Positions 45,278-54,639 of a stretch of DNA of 64,000 nucleotides are shown one piece after another (within the stretch, counting starts at the first letter, position 1; each line of letters begins with the position of its first letter). The notes below the pieces were generated by a model. It searched no databases, was not told where the DNA came from, and saw only the letters and a program-made list of their open reading frames with translations. The stretch spans positions 1,766,001 through 1,830,000 of the forward strand of contig OY282434.1 in NCBI GenBank assembly GCA_958296095.1, written 5' to 3'. The stretch is from an uncultured Oligoflexales bacterium. GTDB lineage: Bacteria; Bdellovibrionota_B; Oligoflexia; Oligoflexales; JAPPIL01. A program made the translations under genes and the position numbers.

Positions 45278-46771
45278 TCACCCCCGCAAAAACATCTCTA
45301 TCTCAGCGGCAGGCCGTGGCCGCACTTGAAAATCAGGCCAGGACTCGTGCGTGTGCAAGCGCAGCATATTGAGCCGTGCCAGCAGTGCCGCGCCGAAGAG
45401 AATGTTCGTTGCCACATCTGCGACTTTGCGTTGTGGTAACGGGGCGAGGCAACTGTCGGCTACCCAAGCGTTGAAATCTCCCATTGCCGCGCCACACCAG
45501 ATTTGAAAATTGAGGCGGTGTTCGGCATCGTCGTGTCGTGCCCATTGCGAAGACTTGCCTAGATAGGTGCGAAACAACAGTGCCATCTGATGTTTGGGGT
45601 CGCGGGCGGCGCGGTCGAGTTGTTGTGGGTCATGGCGTTGGAAATAGTTAGCCGTATCCTGCCACGCTTGGTCGAGCGGTGCGCCGAAAAAATTAGCGGC
45701 GAGATTTTTACGCTCGGCAGCGGGCAAAGCTGCAAGGCTGTCGTAGTTGCGGTAGAGTTGGTAGAGGCGTTGAGCTCGCATGGGAAACATCGTGCCACGC
45801 TTCAGCACCTGCACTTGAATGCCCATCTCAAACATATCGGCCGCCGCGGCCATCGTGATGTCGGCAGGACGTGCTTGGGCGAGCAGTTCTTTCACCCGCG
45901 TGGAGGTCTTGGCTTCGACGCAACACTGATTGATCGAGCCGCTGACTATGTAAGCCGCACCCATGCTAAAGGCCGCGAGCGCGGCGCGAGGTTCAGCGAT
46001 GCCACCTGCAGCCCCGACGTAAAGCCGCCGCGGTAGGTAGCGCGGGGCGAGTTGTGCTGCAATGCGGATAAAGGCAGGCAGAATTGAGACGAGGGCACGC
46101 CTATCGGTATGCCCGCCTGAATCGGCTTCGGCAGTAATGCAGTCAGCCAGGGGGATATGTGTAGCAATCTCTGCTTGCGTGGTGGTGATTAGCCCCTGTG
46201 CTTGTAGCGTCTTGAGCAGCGGGGAGGGAGGGGGGGAGAAGAAACTCTGCACCAGTTCTGCGCGTGAAACTTTGGCAATGATGCGATTAGGCACGACGAT
46301 TTTACCCGCAGGATCTTTGTGCAAGCCTGCCGTGCGGTATCTGACTAGCGGCAGGGTGACACCCATGAAGGCGGAAGCTTCGACGATGTCGATGCCGTGG
46401 CGCAGATAGAGTTCAACCGTCCCAGCTTCAAGTTTTGGTGCGAAAGGCGAATGAATAAGATTGCAGCCGAACCTGAAGCCCTGCTTGGCGGCGGTAGTCT
46501 TCAAGGTTATGATGGCATCCTCAATGGCGGCAAGTTCAAGCCCTGCCGCGCCGAAAAATCCCAGCATGCCTGCCTTGCCGATAGCCGTGACGAGATCGAC
46601 AGAACTAATGCCATCAGCCATCGCTCCGCACAGATAGGGCAGGGCCAGGCCCAGGTCCTGTAGGAAATGCTGATCACCTAGTTTCGCAGGCGGCAGCGGC
46701 GGCAGAGTGACTGTATCAGCTAACGGCACGCTGCGGCTGAGGTAGCAATAGCGGTCGGGAACAAGCACCAT
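45278..46771 (-). CDS. pfaD: PfaD-family enoyl reductase (polyunsaturated fatty acid/polyketide type)
   Basis: PfaD proteins are FMN-dependent enoyl-ACP reductases that usually act with the PfaABC megasynthases making EPA or DHA, or in polyketide loci. The TIM barrel shows GAMADGISSVDLVTAIGKAG, ITAEADSGGHTDRR, YVGAAGGIAEPRAALAAFSMGA and VQVLKRGTMFPMRAQRLYQLY, the family's hallmark stretches. Length 497 aa is close to typical (520-540). The gene stands alone: no pfaA, B or C is in the window. A standalone function or a remote cluster is possible. GGAG precedes the start, spaced best for GTG at 46768 or ATG at 46771. Confidence 0.88.
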   Translation of the reverse strand: MVLVPDRYCYLSRSVPLADTVTLPPLPPAKLGDQHFLQDLGLALPYLCGAMADGISSVDLVTAIGKAGMLGFFGAAGLELAAIEDAIITLKTTAAKQGFRFGCNLIHSPFAPKLEAGTVELYLRHGIDIVEASAFMGVTLPLVRYRTAGLHKDPAGKIVVPNRIIAKVSRAELVQSFFSPPPSPLLKTLQAQGLITTTQAEIATHIPLADCITAEADSGGHTDRRALVSILPAFIRIAAQLAPRYLPRRLYVGAAGGIAEPRAALAAFSMGAAYIVSGSINQCCVEAKTSTRVKELLAQARPADITMAAAADMFEMGIQVQVLKRGTMFPMRAQRLYQLYRNYDSLAALPAAERKNLAANFFGAPLDQAWQDTANYFQRHDPQQLDRAARDPKHQMALLFRTYLGKSSQWARHDDAEHRLNFQIWCGAAMGDFNAWVADSCLAPLPQRKVADVATNILFGAALLARLNMLRLHTHESWPDFQVRPRPAAEIEMFLRG

Positions 46772-47982
46772 ACACTCCAGATGCTATCTCTCTCTAACTT
46801 ATCCACAGCTTCTGGTCTAATTTTGACTATCACGCATGCCTAAAAAGCAAAAATAAAATCTGCGGGAGACACAGAAAAATGCCGGAGGAGGAACAGGCAC
46901 GGCTGTCGCCCTAAACCTCTCGCCCCGCCATGGAGCTCTCGGTAGGCAAGCTTGAACGCAACCGCTGAGAGACTTGATGACAGGCAGGGGGACCTGAGCG
47001 CAAGCCTCAACGCAATGGCAGGAGGTCTGAGCACAAGAAGCGAGCTAGCAAGCGAGCGTTATAAAGAGCCGCGTAGCGCGTAGCGCGCCACGGCACAGAC
47101 CTGCCGAGAAACTTGGGGGCAAGGACACCACTTAGCACAAGCCTCCGTTGTCTTGGCGAGGCGCAGCCCTACCGAGAAACTCCCCACGAATATGTATAAG
47201 CACATGCCCTGTGCGAAAAAATAAACTGGTTGCAGTGTTGGCAATATCTGCGGTCGTTTTCGCACGGTCTCGCCTCGCCATTCATGGAGCTCTCGGTAGG
47301 CAAGAGGTGGGGGGCAATCGCCGAGAGACTTGAACGCAAGCAGAGAGGGAGCGCAGAGTGGCCTGAGAACATGCAGCGAGCTAGGAAGCGAGCGATACAA
47401 ACAGCAGCGTAGCGAGCGAAGCGAGCTAGCAAGCGAGCGTTACAAAAAAGCAGCGTAGCGAGCGAAGCGAGCCACGGCGCAGCCCTACCGAGAAACTCTC
47501 CCCTGAGATGGGGGCAAGCACATGCCTTGTGCGAAAGCATAATCTGAACGCAATCGCCGAGAGACTTGGGGGCAAGGACACTACTTAGCACAAGTCTCCG
47601 TTATCTTGGCACGGCGCAGACCTGCCGAGAAACCCGACCTCAACAGGTATAGGCACATGCCTTGTGCAAAAGCATAATCTGACAGTAATATGGCAGTATT
47701 TATGGTCGGGTTTTCGCACGGTCTCACCGCGCCCTTCATGGAGCTCTCGGTAGGCAAGAGGTGGGGGGCAACCGCCGAGAGACTTGAACGCAAGCAGAGA
47801 GGGCGCGCAGAGTGGCCTGAGAACATGCAGCGAGCTAGCAAGCGAGCGATACAAAAAGCAGCGTAGCGAGCGAAGCGAGCTAGGAAGCGAGCGTTACAAA
47901 AAAGCAGCGTAGCGAGCGAAGCGAGCGGGACAAAAAGCAGTGCACCACGGCACCGTAGTGCACCCTATCTTTTGCGTCGATG
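46772..47982 (+). repeat. Modular intergenic repeat block 4 (about 1.1 kb)
   Basis: The first 100 bases are AT-rich leader with a perfect 9-base TTATCCACA (46799-46807). From about 46900 the block is repeat: gamma modules, GCGAGC units, and three beta modules at about 47175, 47490 and 47626. The last is a full-length copy: ACCCGACC (47632-47639), inner GCACA/TGTGC hairpin (47653-47667), GGTCGGGT (47704-47711), then gamma hairpin CTCTCGG (47744-47750) / CCGAGAG (47775-47781). GCGAGCGAAGCGAGC units continue to about 47950. No gene is supported. Confidence 0.92.
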
Positions 47983-48999
47983 CTATGGTGTCCCCGAGCC
48001 ACCATCGCTATTACTTTCACAATTGCTGGGGAAATATCGACTTTGGACATCACTGCCATCTACACCAATACGTGCACCACCATCGGTAGTTTTTAAGGGA
48101 TCGAAGCTGTAAACTTTGCCATCACCCATAATAATCTCAACACCCCAAATATCCCAAACCATTCCCGGATCTTCACCGTGCGGTTTTTTTAGATTTACCC
48201 AGATCGAGGCTTTACCGTCGTCACTACGTCCAAAAGTGGAAATATCCGGTAGGCCATGTGTGGCTATGTTTAGTTCTGCCGCCGCATTGTGCAGAGCAGT
48301 TTTTGCGTCTTTGACTGCTTGAGTTTCAGCTCGGACATTATCGATGGATTTGTGCAATTTACCTAGTGCTTCATTTACCTCATCTGCACTATCGTCAACC
48401 CGGTCCGCGACCCTTGTCAGTTCCTTCCCCGTCGCCTTTGCCGTCGCACTTAACTTGGCAGCCCTAAGCAAAATATCTCGTGAGAGAGAGTTGCGTGCCA
48501 GGTCGCGCATAACTTCTCTTTCTCTGCTGGTGTAGTGCTGCTCGAATTTGTAGTGGTCGTAGAAGGATTTGTCTCCTCTTATCTCTAGTCTTTGCTTCAA
48601 CTCTGACAGTGGATCTAGTTCCCTGCCCATACCCTCACTAACTTCTGCTAACTCTTTAATTAAATATTCCAATTCCTCTTGTTGCATAATGACATCGTGA
48701 TCACCTGAATCCGTCACAAGATCCTGCACTGATTGCACTTTGTCGCTACCATCTTGTCTTACCCGTACTCCTGTGATTTTCTCCCCTTGACGTTGAACTT
48801 CGATAGCAACCTTAGCGACCTTGCCATCTTTGGCGTTCTTTAGTTCGAATAAACCATACAGGTGGTCATTTTCGATGCCACACATGTCGTCATCAATAAA
48901 TGATTCCTTGCTTGTGTCCTCTCCTAGGTGACAGGAAGATACCACCAGCAGTGTTACCCCAAACACGGCCCGTCCCACACATTTTCCTGAAAATTTCAT
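47983..48999 (-). CDS. Predicted lipoprotein with long coiled-coil region
   Basis: A 338-residue protein with signal ending LLVVSSC (lipobox Cys about residue 23). The mature part begins acidic, residues 100-240 are helical and probably coiled coil (KELTRVADRVDDSADEVNEALGKLHKSIDNV), and the last 90 residues are beta-rich (ASIWVNLKKPHGEDPGMVWDIWGVEI). ATG at 48999 is chosen because GGAGG sits six bases upstream; the preceding GTG (49002) has poor spacing. No family is recognised. It sits between two repeat blocks, so it is likely accessory. The coil may span periplasm or bind the cell wall. Confidence 0.7.
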   Translation of the reverse strand: MKFSGKCVGRAVFGVTLLVVSSCHLGEDTSKESFIDDDMCGIENDHLYGLFELKNAKDGKVAKVAIEVQRQGEKITGVRVRQDGSDKVQSVQDLVTDSGDHDVIMQQEELEYLIKELAEVSEGMGRELDPLSELKQRLEIRGDKSFYDHYKFEQHYTSREREVMRDLARNSLSRDILLRAAKLSATAKATGKELTRVADRVDDSADEVNEALGKLHKSIDNVRAETQAVKDAKTALHNAAAELNIATHGLPDISTFGRSDDGKASIWVNLKKPHGEDPGMVWDIWGVEIIMGDGKVYSFDPLKTTDGGARIGVDGSDVQSRYFPSNCESNSDGGSGTP

Positions 49000-49825
49000 C
49001 ACGCACCTCCAAAAATTTATCCAAATACTTCCAGCACCCAGTGCTCAGACTACGCAACGTATCGACCGTTTTTTTTTTGCTTTAGCTGCGCTTGTGATTT
49101 TGTCCGTATTTTTTTGTAACTTGCCAATATGTTGACTGAATTTTTTGGCCGCGGTGATGTTATCCCTCCCCCTGCCCTTCATGGAGCTCTCGGTGAGCAA
49201 GAGGTGGGGGCAACAGCCGAGAGGTTTGGGGGCAAGGACACCACTTAGCACAAGTCTCCGTTGTCTTGGCGAGGCGCAGCCCTACCGAGAAACTCCCCAC
49301 GAATATGTATAAGCACATGCCCTGTGCGAAAAAATAAACTGGTTGCAGTGTTGGCAATATCTGCGGTCGTTTTCGCACGGTCTCGCCTCGCCATTCATGG
49401 AGCTCTCTGTGGGCAAGAGGTGGAGGCAACCGCGAGAAGCCTGAGGACGAGCCTGAACGCAATGACGAGAGGCCTGAGAACAAAGAGCGAGCTAGTAAGC
49501 GAGCGATACAAAAAAGCAGCGAAGTGAGCGAAGCGAGCTAGGAAGCGAGCGATACAGAAAGCCGCAGCGCAGCGCACGGTCTTGCCGTGCCGTTCATGTG
49601 GCTCTCTGTGGGCAAGACTGAACGTAACCGCGAGAAGGCTTGATGACAAGACTGAACGCAATGGCGAGAGGTCCGAGTGCAAAAAGCGAGCTAGAAAGCG
49701 AGCGGGACAAAAAGCAGCGTAGCGCAAGGAGCGAGCGGGGAGCTAGAAAGCGGCAAAGAGCAGCGTAGCGAGCGAAGCGAGCGTTACAAAAAAGCAGCGT
49801 AGCGCGTAGCGCGCAGCGCACGGCG
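49000..49825 (+). repeat. Modular intergenic repeat block 5 and upstream leader
   Basis: 49000-49170 is plain leader with the ribosome site of the upstream lipoprotein and a T9 tract near 49070. From about 49175 it is repeat: a gamma module (49190), a CTCCGTTGTCTTGG module (49250), a beta module with CTCCCCACG left arm (about 49284-49395), a second gamma, then GCGAGC units. It ends 2-3 bases before the stop codon of the M48 protease gene. No gene is supported. Confidence 0.9.
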
Positions 49826-52069
49826 CTAGCGTTTGCGCTTGGCTGCTTCAGTTGCTTTCTTCGTCGCGGTTTTGTTGGTTTCGGACTCTTTCGCCCGCTG
49901 GCGGAAATCTTCCAGTTTGCGGCGGTGAGCATCGTCCGAAAAATTTTCGATCATCACCCAGCGTCCTGTTGCTTTATCCAATTGCCACGTTGATCCGTAC
50001 GGCTGAAACGGCCTGAGCAATTCCAGCGCTTTTTGCACTACCTCTGCGGGTTTATTAGAACCTTCGGGCAATTTGAGATGGCGCAAACGGTAGTTGAGCG
50101 TGTGGATCAGCCCCTCGATCTTCTCCTCCGTGCCAGGTGTGGAGAGGCGCTTCTTCGGGATGGCATAGTCGCCGCGATCACGCTTAACCCCTTGCAGATA
50201 ATCAACCAACTCGGAAAAACGCTGGATGTTTAAATCTTCTGCTGACTCGGCATCCGCCGTGATAATACTGTCAGCGATAACTTCACCAAAATTTTTGACC
50301 ACCTTCTTAAACGGGGTAGCTCGTTCAATTTCAAGAAAGAGTTCATAAGCCTCTTTGCTATCAGCAACACTTTCTCCACTTCTACCCCTGCGCCGCCTGT
50401 CGTCCCCCCTGCCACCTCTGCCACCTCTGCCACCTCTGCCACTGCTGAAGTGATAGCCACTGGACTTGCCTTCCATCACCAGTTCGGATTTATCGACCAT
50501 CTTGATGCCTTCCATATACAGGGTGAGCGCTTTCCAGATCGGCAATTGGTGCACCTTAAGCGCTGCCGATTGGGAGAATAGCATCGCCTGATAAACACGC
50601 ATCAGGATGACGGGGTGACTTTGAAACGTGCCTTCGTTGAGCGTTTTTTGCAGATCCTCGTTCGTATTCAAGTCCATCGCCCACTTCTTTGCCTGCCGCA
50701 TCATCGCTTCTGGGTTGGCATCACGTCCGCCCCCGATACGTGCGAACCCCATCTGCACCGCCTTCTCCGAAGTCGCAATCTGCTCAAAGCGATCACAGGT
50801 TATCTCATGTGAGCGTGACAGCTTACTCAATGATCGAAATAAACGAATCAGACCAGCCCAAGTTATGGCGGCAGAAGAGTGGCGCGCGGTATCTTCCCCT
50901 GCCTCAGCCGCATCGCTTTCTGCCGTGCTTTCTGCCGTGCTTTCTGCCGTGCTTTCTGCCGTGCTTTCTGCTGCGCTCACCTCCTGGTCAGCAATCTCAC
51001 TGAGCTGCACATCGATGCCGTAACGTGCCAGCAGTCTCTGTCCTGCTCGCACTTCTGCTTCAGACAGAGCACGGGCCTCGGTTTCTGCCTCCCCTTGTGC
51101 CGCGTCGACCTCACCATCAACATGCGCCAAATCCCTGAAAAAACTAAGGCCATCGTAATGACGAAAAGCCTTATCAAACTTGTCGACCAGTGCCTCGAAA
51201 TTTTCTGGATCAGCGGCAGCCCGCATCCCTAGATCTTCAGCCAACCGCTCTATCACCTCCCAACTGTGGTCAAACAGTTGTCGGTATAAGTCCGACTGCT
51301 GTGAGGCGAGCGCCTGCTGCGGATCGACTTGGTAGAGTGACTGCATCGCTTGATCTTTCATCATGGCACGATAATTTGCCTGCATACTACTGGGTATTAT
51401 GATCTGCCCTCTCGCTAAGAAAATCGAGATAACAATTATCCTCTGCTCGACGTGTCTATTCTTAACATGCGCCAGTTCATGAGCAATCGTGCCCTTGACC
51501 AACTCCCTTACCTTAGTAATCGGATCACCAGGCTCGTTGAGCTTTTCAATCAAGCCAGTAAAAAAGGCCAGCTCAATCGTGTTGAAACTGCCGTACGCGA
51601 AGGCGTTGACGCTTGAGCTGTCTACGACGAAGACGTTCAAGTTAGAGCGCATCTCTTTGGAGAAATTAAAAAACTTTGCCAAATGCTGTGCCGCGCTGCG
51701 AATTCCAGCATACTGGCCCGGTATGTTTGCTTCGTTGTCGGCATAGCTACTCTCCGCGCCTCGTGAACGCAGCAAGTTACGCCCGTTATCGCCCAACTGC
51801 CGCAGCGTGTCGTCGATCAAGGCGCGATTTTTTTTGACAAACTTATCTTTGGCAATGATATTGGCCGTCTTGCGATCCAAACCATGCCTAATCAAGTCAT
51901 ACAGAACCTTGTCCACCCACCGTGCCATCTCCTCGTCCTTCAGCAGACTCTCAAAGACTGGCTGGAACTTGCTGGTGAAGCTGTCATCCACCTCGGCCAC
52001 ACCTCTGCATGGCATGGTAAGCAGCAAACACCCACACAACAGACCGCGGCCAACTGGCAAAAAACGCAT
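49826..52069 (-). CDS. Exported M48-type zinc metalloprotease with low-complexity insertions
   Basis: A 747-residue protein with signal peptide (LLCGCLLLTMPCRGVAE). The zinc motif is GTIAHELAHVKNRH (about residue 196) and the third ligand Glu lies in SHEITCDRF (about 420), followed by FQSHPVILMRV, as in M48/BepA-Oma1-type proteases. Between them is a run of Ser-Thr-Ala-Glu repeats (12-base unit, about residues 370-390), and residues 540-560 are Gly/Arg-rich (GGRGGRGGRG) before a helical tail to 747. Typical secreted M48 proteins are 250-500 aa. ATG 52069 has GGAGGGG upstream. Probable role is quality control in the periplasm. Confidence 0.85.
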   Translation of the reverse strand: MRFLPVGRGLLCGCLLLTMPCRGVAEVDDSFTSKFQPVFESLLKDEEMARWVDKVLYDLIRHGLDRKTANIIAKDKFVKKNRALIDDTLRQLGDNGRNLLRSRGAESSYADNEANIPGQYAGIRSAAQHLAKFFNFSKEMRSNLNVFVVDSSSVNAFAYGSFNTIELAFFTGLIEKLNEPGDPITKVRELVKGTIAHELAHVKNRHVEQRIIVISIFLARGQIIIPSSMQANYRAMMKDQAMQSLYQVDPQQALASQQSDLYRQLFDHSWEVIERLAEDLGMRAAADPENFEALVDKFDKAFRHYDGLSFFRDLAHVDGEVDAAQGEAETEARALSEAEVRAGQRLLARYGIDVQLSEIADQEVSAAESTAESTAESTAESTAESDAAEAGEDTARHSSAAITWAGLIRLFRSLSKLSRSHEITCDRFEQIATSEKAVQMGFARIGGGRDANPEAMMRQAKKWAMDLNTNEDLQKTLNEGTFQSHPVILMRVYQAMLFSQSAALKVHQLPIWKALTLYMEGIKMVDKSELVMEGKSSGYHFSSGRGGRGGRGGRGDDRRRRGRSGESVADSKEAYELFLEIERATPFKKVVKNFGEVIADSIITADAESAEDLNIQRFSELVDYLQGVKRDRGDYAIPKKRLSTPGTEEKIEGLIHTLNYRLRHLKLPEGSNKPAEVVQKALELLRPFQPYGSTWQLDKATGRWVMIENFSDDAHRRKLEDFRQRAKESETNKTATKKATEAAKRKR

Positions 52070-52114
52070 GGAACCCCTCCCTTGTCGTTTATTCACCCTG
52101 AACTCATGCTCCAC

Positions 52115-52486
52115 CGTAACAGCAAAGACACAGATACAAATGTTCAGCGCGAAAGCTGAACCGCATCTACCCCATCCTTGGTTGGCTGGTCAACACAAAA
52201 ATAGAAGAAAATCGCCAAAGCTGGCAGAAATCAGTAGCTACCTATAGATGGGAGAAAATTTTTAAAAACGCGCCAGCAGGGTGGTGGCTGAGCAAAAAAT
52301 AGGCGGGCAACGGGATAATCATATCAAATAGTTGCTATGTCTGGCGGTTGAACTCAGCCGCGCGGCCAACACTGCGGCTAAGTTGCTGAAGTGTGAAAAT
52401 TATCCCTGTGCAGGGGGAAATTTAGAAAAAATACCTTAGGTCGACGGTGGTTTCTGCCGATGGGCGGGTGGAGTTTGGAGATTGAG
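52115..52486. other. Intergenic region, 372 bases, without recognised gene
   Basis: Between the divergent M48 gene and the lipoprotein gene. No modular repeat here, unlike most gaps nearby. It contains a short hairpin TTCAGC/GCTGAA (52142-52159), a second CCCTG/CAGGG hairpin near 52410, and otherwise AT-rich sequence that probably carries the two promoters. I cannot fix either promoter. Confidence 0.5.
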
Positions 52487-52978
52487 ATGCTAAAGGCGAT
52501 ATTTCTTATCAGCGCAGGTGGGTTGGCCGTTCTCGCGGGCTGTGCGGGCGAGCGCAAGTCCACGGGGTTGGTTGCCAACGATCCGTCTGCCGATGCTGCG
52601 GCAGGCACGTCCTACAAACTGGTGTTCTCCACCATAGATCCTGAGCCGGACAACTCTGGGGCAACAGTCGTCTCCGTCAAGCTCAAGAATGGCGATGTCG
52701 TCGTTACCCACGGCGAGCTGTCGCAGGTCGTGGTGACGCTGAAGTACCGTGTGAATAACGTCGACGGTGAAGACTATTTTGAAGAATTTGATGATGGCGG
52801 CAAGCGAAAGCTGCGCAGCGGTGCGGCCACCTTCAGGGTGCGGCTGGACGCTAGCAAGTTACATCATCAGTTGCGGGCGGAAGCTGTCGTTGATGATAGA
52901 GAGGTGCGGGGTGAAAGCGGCATCTTTTCAGTCTTAAGCGAAGGGGAGGCGGACGCGGCCGAGGAAGAGGAACTCTGA
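52487..52978 (+). CDS. Predicted small lipoprotein
   Basis: A 163-residue protein with signal ending GLAVLAGCAG, a good lipobox (Cys about 19). The mature part is beta-rich with about 90 residues of alternating Val and charged residues (SVKLKNGDVVVTHGELSQVVVTLKYRV), compatible with an immunoglobulin-like fold, and ends in an acidic tail (EADAAEEEEL). ATG at 52487 has GGAG six bases upstream. No family is recognised. It is convergent with gpmI. Confidence 0.72.
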   Translation: MLKAIFLISAGGLAVLAGCAGERKSTGLVANDPSADAAAGTSYKLVFSTIDPEPDNSGATVVSVKLKNGDVVVTHGELSQVVVTLKYRVNNVDGEDYFEEFDDGGKRKLRSGAATFRVRLDASKLHHQLRAEAVVDDREVRGESGIFSVLSEGEADAAEEEEL

Positions 52979-53037
52979 GCTGAGCGTCTATAAAGCCAGT
53001 AAACATCCCGACCATCAGGGCGTTCGAGCCGCATCAA

Positions 53038-54612
53038 CTAGCATCTTTGCAGCAAGGAAGGATGAAAATCATCGTTAGGGGGTATATTCATCGCGGTTAG
53101 GGCCGTAGCGGCAACGTTGGCCAGCGTCGGATGGGTGGTGTTGGTGAGCTGATATTTGCGTGGATCGTGGGGATCGTAAAAATAAAACGGTACCGCACTC
53201 AGCGTATGTGAGGTCTTGGGCAACTGTTCTCCGCGTGCGTTTTGCTCATACATCTCTTCGCAGTTGCCATGATCGGCGGTGACGATCAATTTAACTTTGT
53301 GCTCACGACAAGCGTTGATGAGATGGCCGAGCATCATGTCGACGACGTTGACGGCTACCACCGCGGCATTGAAATCTCCGCTATGCCCGACCATGTCCCC
53401 GTTGGGAAAATTTATGCGGGCGAAATCAAAACTGGCTTTTTCCATGGCGGCGATGGTTGCTGTGGTAATTTCCAACGCTTTCATCCACGGGCGACGATCA
53501 AAATTGAGGTTTTTGTGCGAGGAGATGCACAGATATTTTTCTAGTTTCGGATCGAGGTAGCCAGAGTGGTTGCCGTTCCAAAAGAAAGTAACATGCCCGT
53601 ATTTTTGGCTTTCGCTACAGGCAAACTGCCGTACCTTGAAAGGGAGCAGGTAGCTGGTCAGTGTCTTGTCGATGCGAGGCGGGGTAACCAGATAGTGCCG
53701 CGGAATACTGCGATCTGCGTCGTATTCCATCATGCCTGCGAAAAAAACCGCGGGAAATTTTTCGCGGGTAAATTTGTCAAATTCCTGCGCCGTGAATGCC
53801 TGTGATACCTGCGTGGCACGATCACCGCGAAAATTGAAAAAAATAACACTGTCACCGTCTTCGATTGTGCCATGGGTAGCGCTGAGGCGAAACGGTGGCA
53901 GGAACTGATCATCGGTATCGTGTTCAGCGCGCAAGGTTGCAATCCCTGCCGCGGCGGAAGCAAACACCCGACCTTTGCCCAGCACGTGCAGTTCCCAGCC
54001 GCGCTTGACGATTTCCCAATTTGCCTCGTAGCGATCCATTGTAATCTGCATGCGACCGCCACAGGAGGCCAGCTGGGCATCAAAGTCGCCGAGTTGTTGC
54101 AGGTGTTGTTGCAGTGCGGCGATGTAGCGCTCGGCAGATTTAGCAGGCACGTCACGCCCGTCGAGAATGGCATGCACACGTGTTCGTGGTACCCCATCGA
54201 GTTTGGCTTGTGTCAGCATGGCGTGCAGATGACGTTGATGAGCATGCACGTTGCCGTCGGAAAGCAGACCGATAAAGTGCAGTGTCGTATTGTTGGCGGT
54301 AGTGTTTTTCACCGCTTGCTGCCAGCTGTCCCCTTTGAACAGTGCCCCACTAGCAATGGCGTTGTCGACGAGCTTTGCTCCTTGATCGAATGTGCGCCCT
54401 GCTCCTAGTGTCGTATGCCCCACCTCGCTGTTGCCGAAATCATCCTCGGCAGGCATGCCAACCCAGGTGCCGTGTGCTTTCAAGGTTGTGAACAAGCCGT
54501 GCTGCCGCAAGTAATCGAGCGATGGCGTGTGTGCCGCCTGCACCGCATTGCCGTGTGCCTGTGCCCGGTGCCCAACACCGTCAAGAACCACTAGGAGAAG
54601 TTTTTCCGGCAT
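53038..54612 (-). CDS. gpmI: 2,3-bisphosphoglycerate-independent phosphoglycerate mutase
   Basis: GpmI interconverts 3- and 2-phosphoglycerate in glycolysis using two Mn ions and a phosphoserine intermediate. Key motifs are VVLDGVG at the N-terminus, FGNSEVGHTTLGAGR with the catalytic Ser (about residue 62), HAILDGRDVPAKSA, VIFFNFRGDRATQ, and VTADHGNCEEM, TSHTLSAVPF. Length 524 aa is normal. ATG at 54612 has GGAGGTGAGG upstream. It is upstream of a long repeat block and convergent with the small lipoprotein gene. Confidence 0.97.
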   Translation of the reverse strand: MPEKLLLVVLDGVGHRAQAHGNAVQAAHTPSLDYLRQHGLFTTLKAHGTWVGMPAEDDFGNSEVGHTTLGAGRTFDQGAKLVDNAIASGALFKGDSWQQAVKNTTANNTTLHFIGLLSDGNVHAHQRHLHAMLTQAKLDGVPRTRVHAILDGRDVPAKSAERYIAALQQHLQQLGDFDAQLASCGGRMQITMDRYEANWEIVKRGWELHVLGKGRVFASAAAGIATLRAEHDTDDQFLPPFRLSATHGTIEDGDSVIFFNFRGDRATQVSQAFTAQEFDKFTREKFPAVFFAGMMEYDADRSIPRHYLVTPPRIDKTLTSYLLPFKVRQFACSESQKYGHVTFFWNGNHSGYLDPKLEKYLCISSHKNLNFDRRPWMKALEITTATIAAMEKASFDFARINFPNGDMVGHSGDFNAAVVAVNVVDMMLGHLINACREHKVKLIVTADHGNCEEMYEQNARGEQLPKTSHTLSAVPFYFYDPHDPRKYQLTNTTHPTLANVAATALTAMNIPPNDDFHPSLLQRC

Positions 54613-54639
54613 TGCCTCACCTCCGACCGTGCCTTGTAA

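Noticed and set aside
46799..46807. Perfect DnaA box TTATCCACA
   Set aside because: A single box with no cluster, no AT-rich unwinding element and no dnaA or dnaN nearby; not enough for an origin.
46900..47982. Many open frames of 60-140 codons on both strands inside repeat blocks
   Set aside because: They are the same module read in shifting frames (LARFARYAA-type peptides), have no ribosome sites, and recur in every block.
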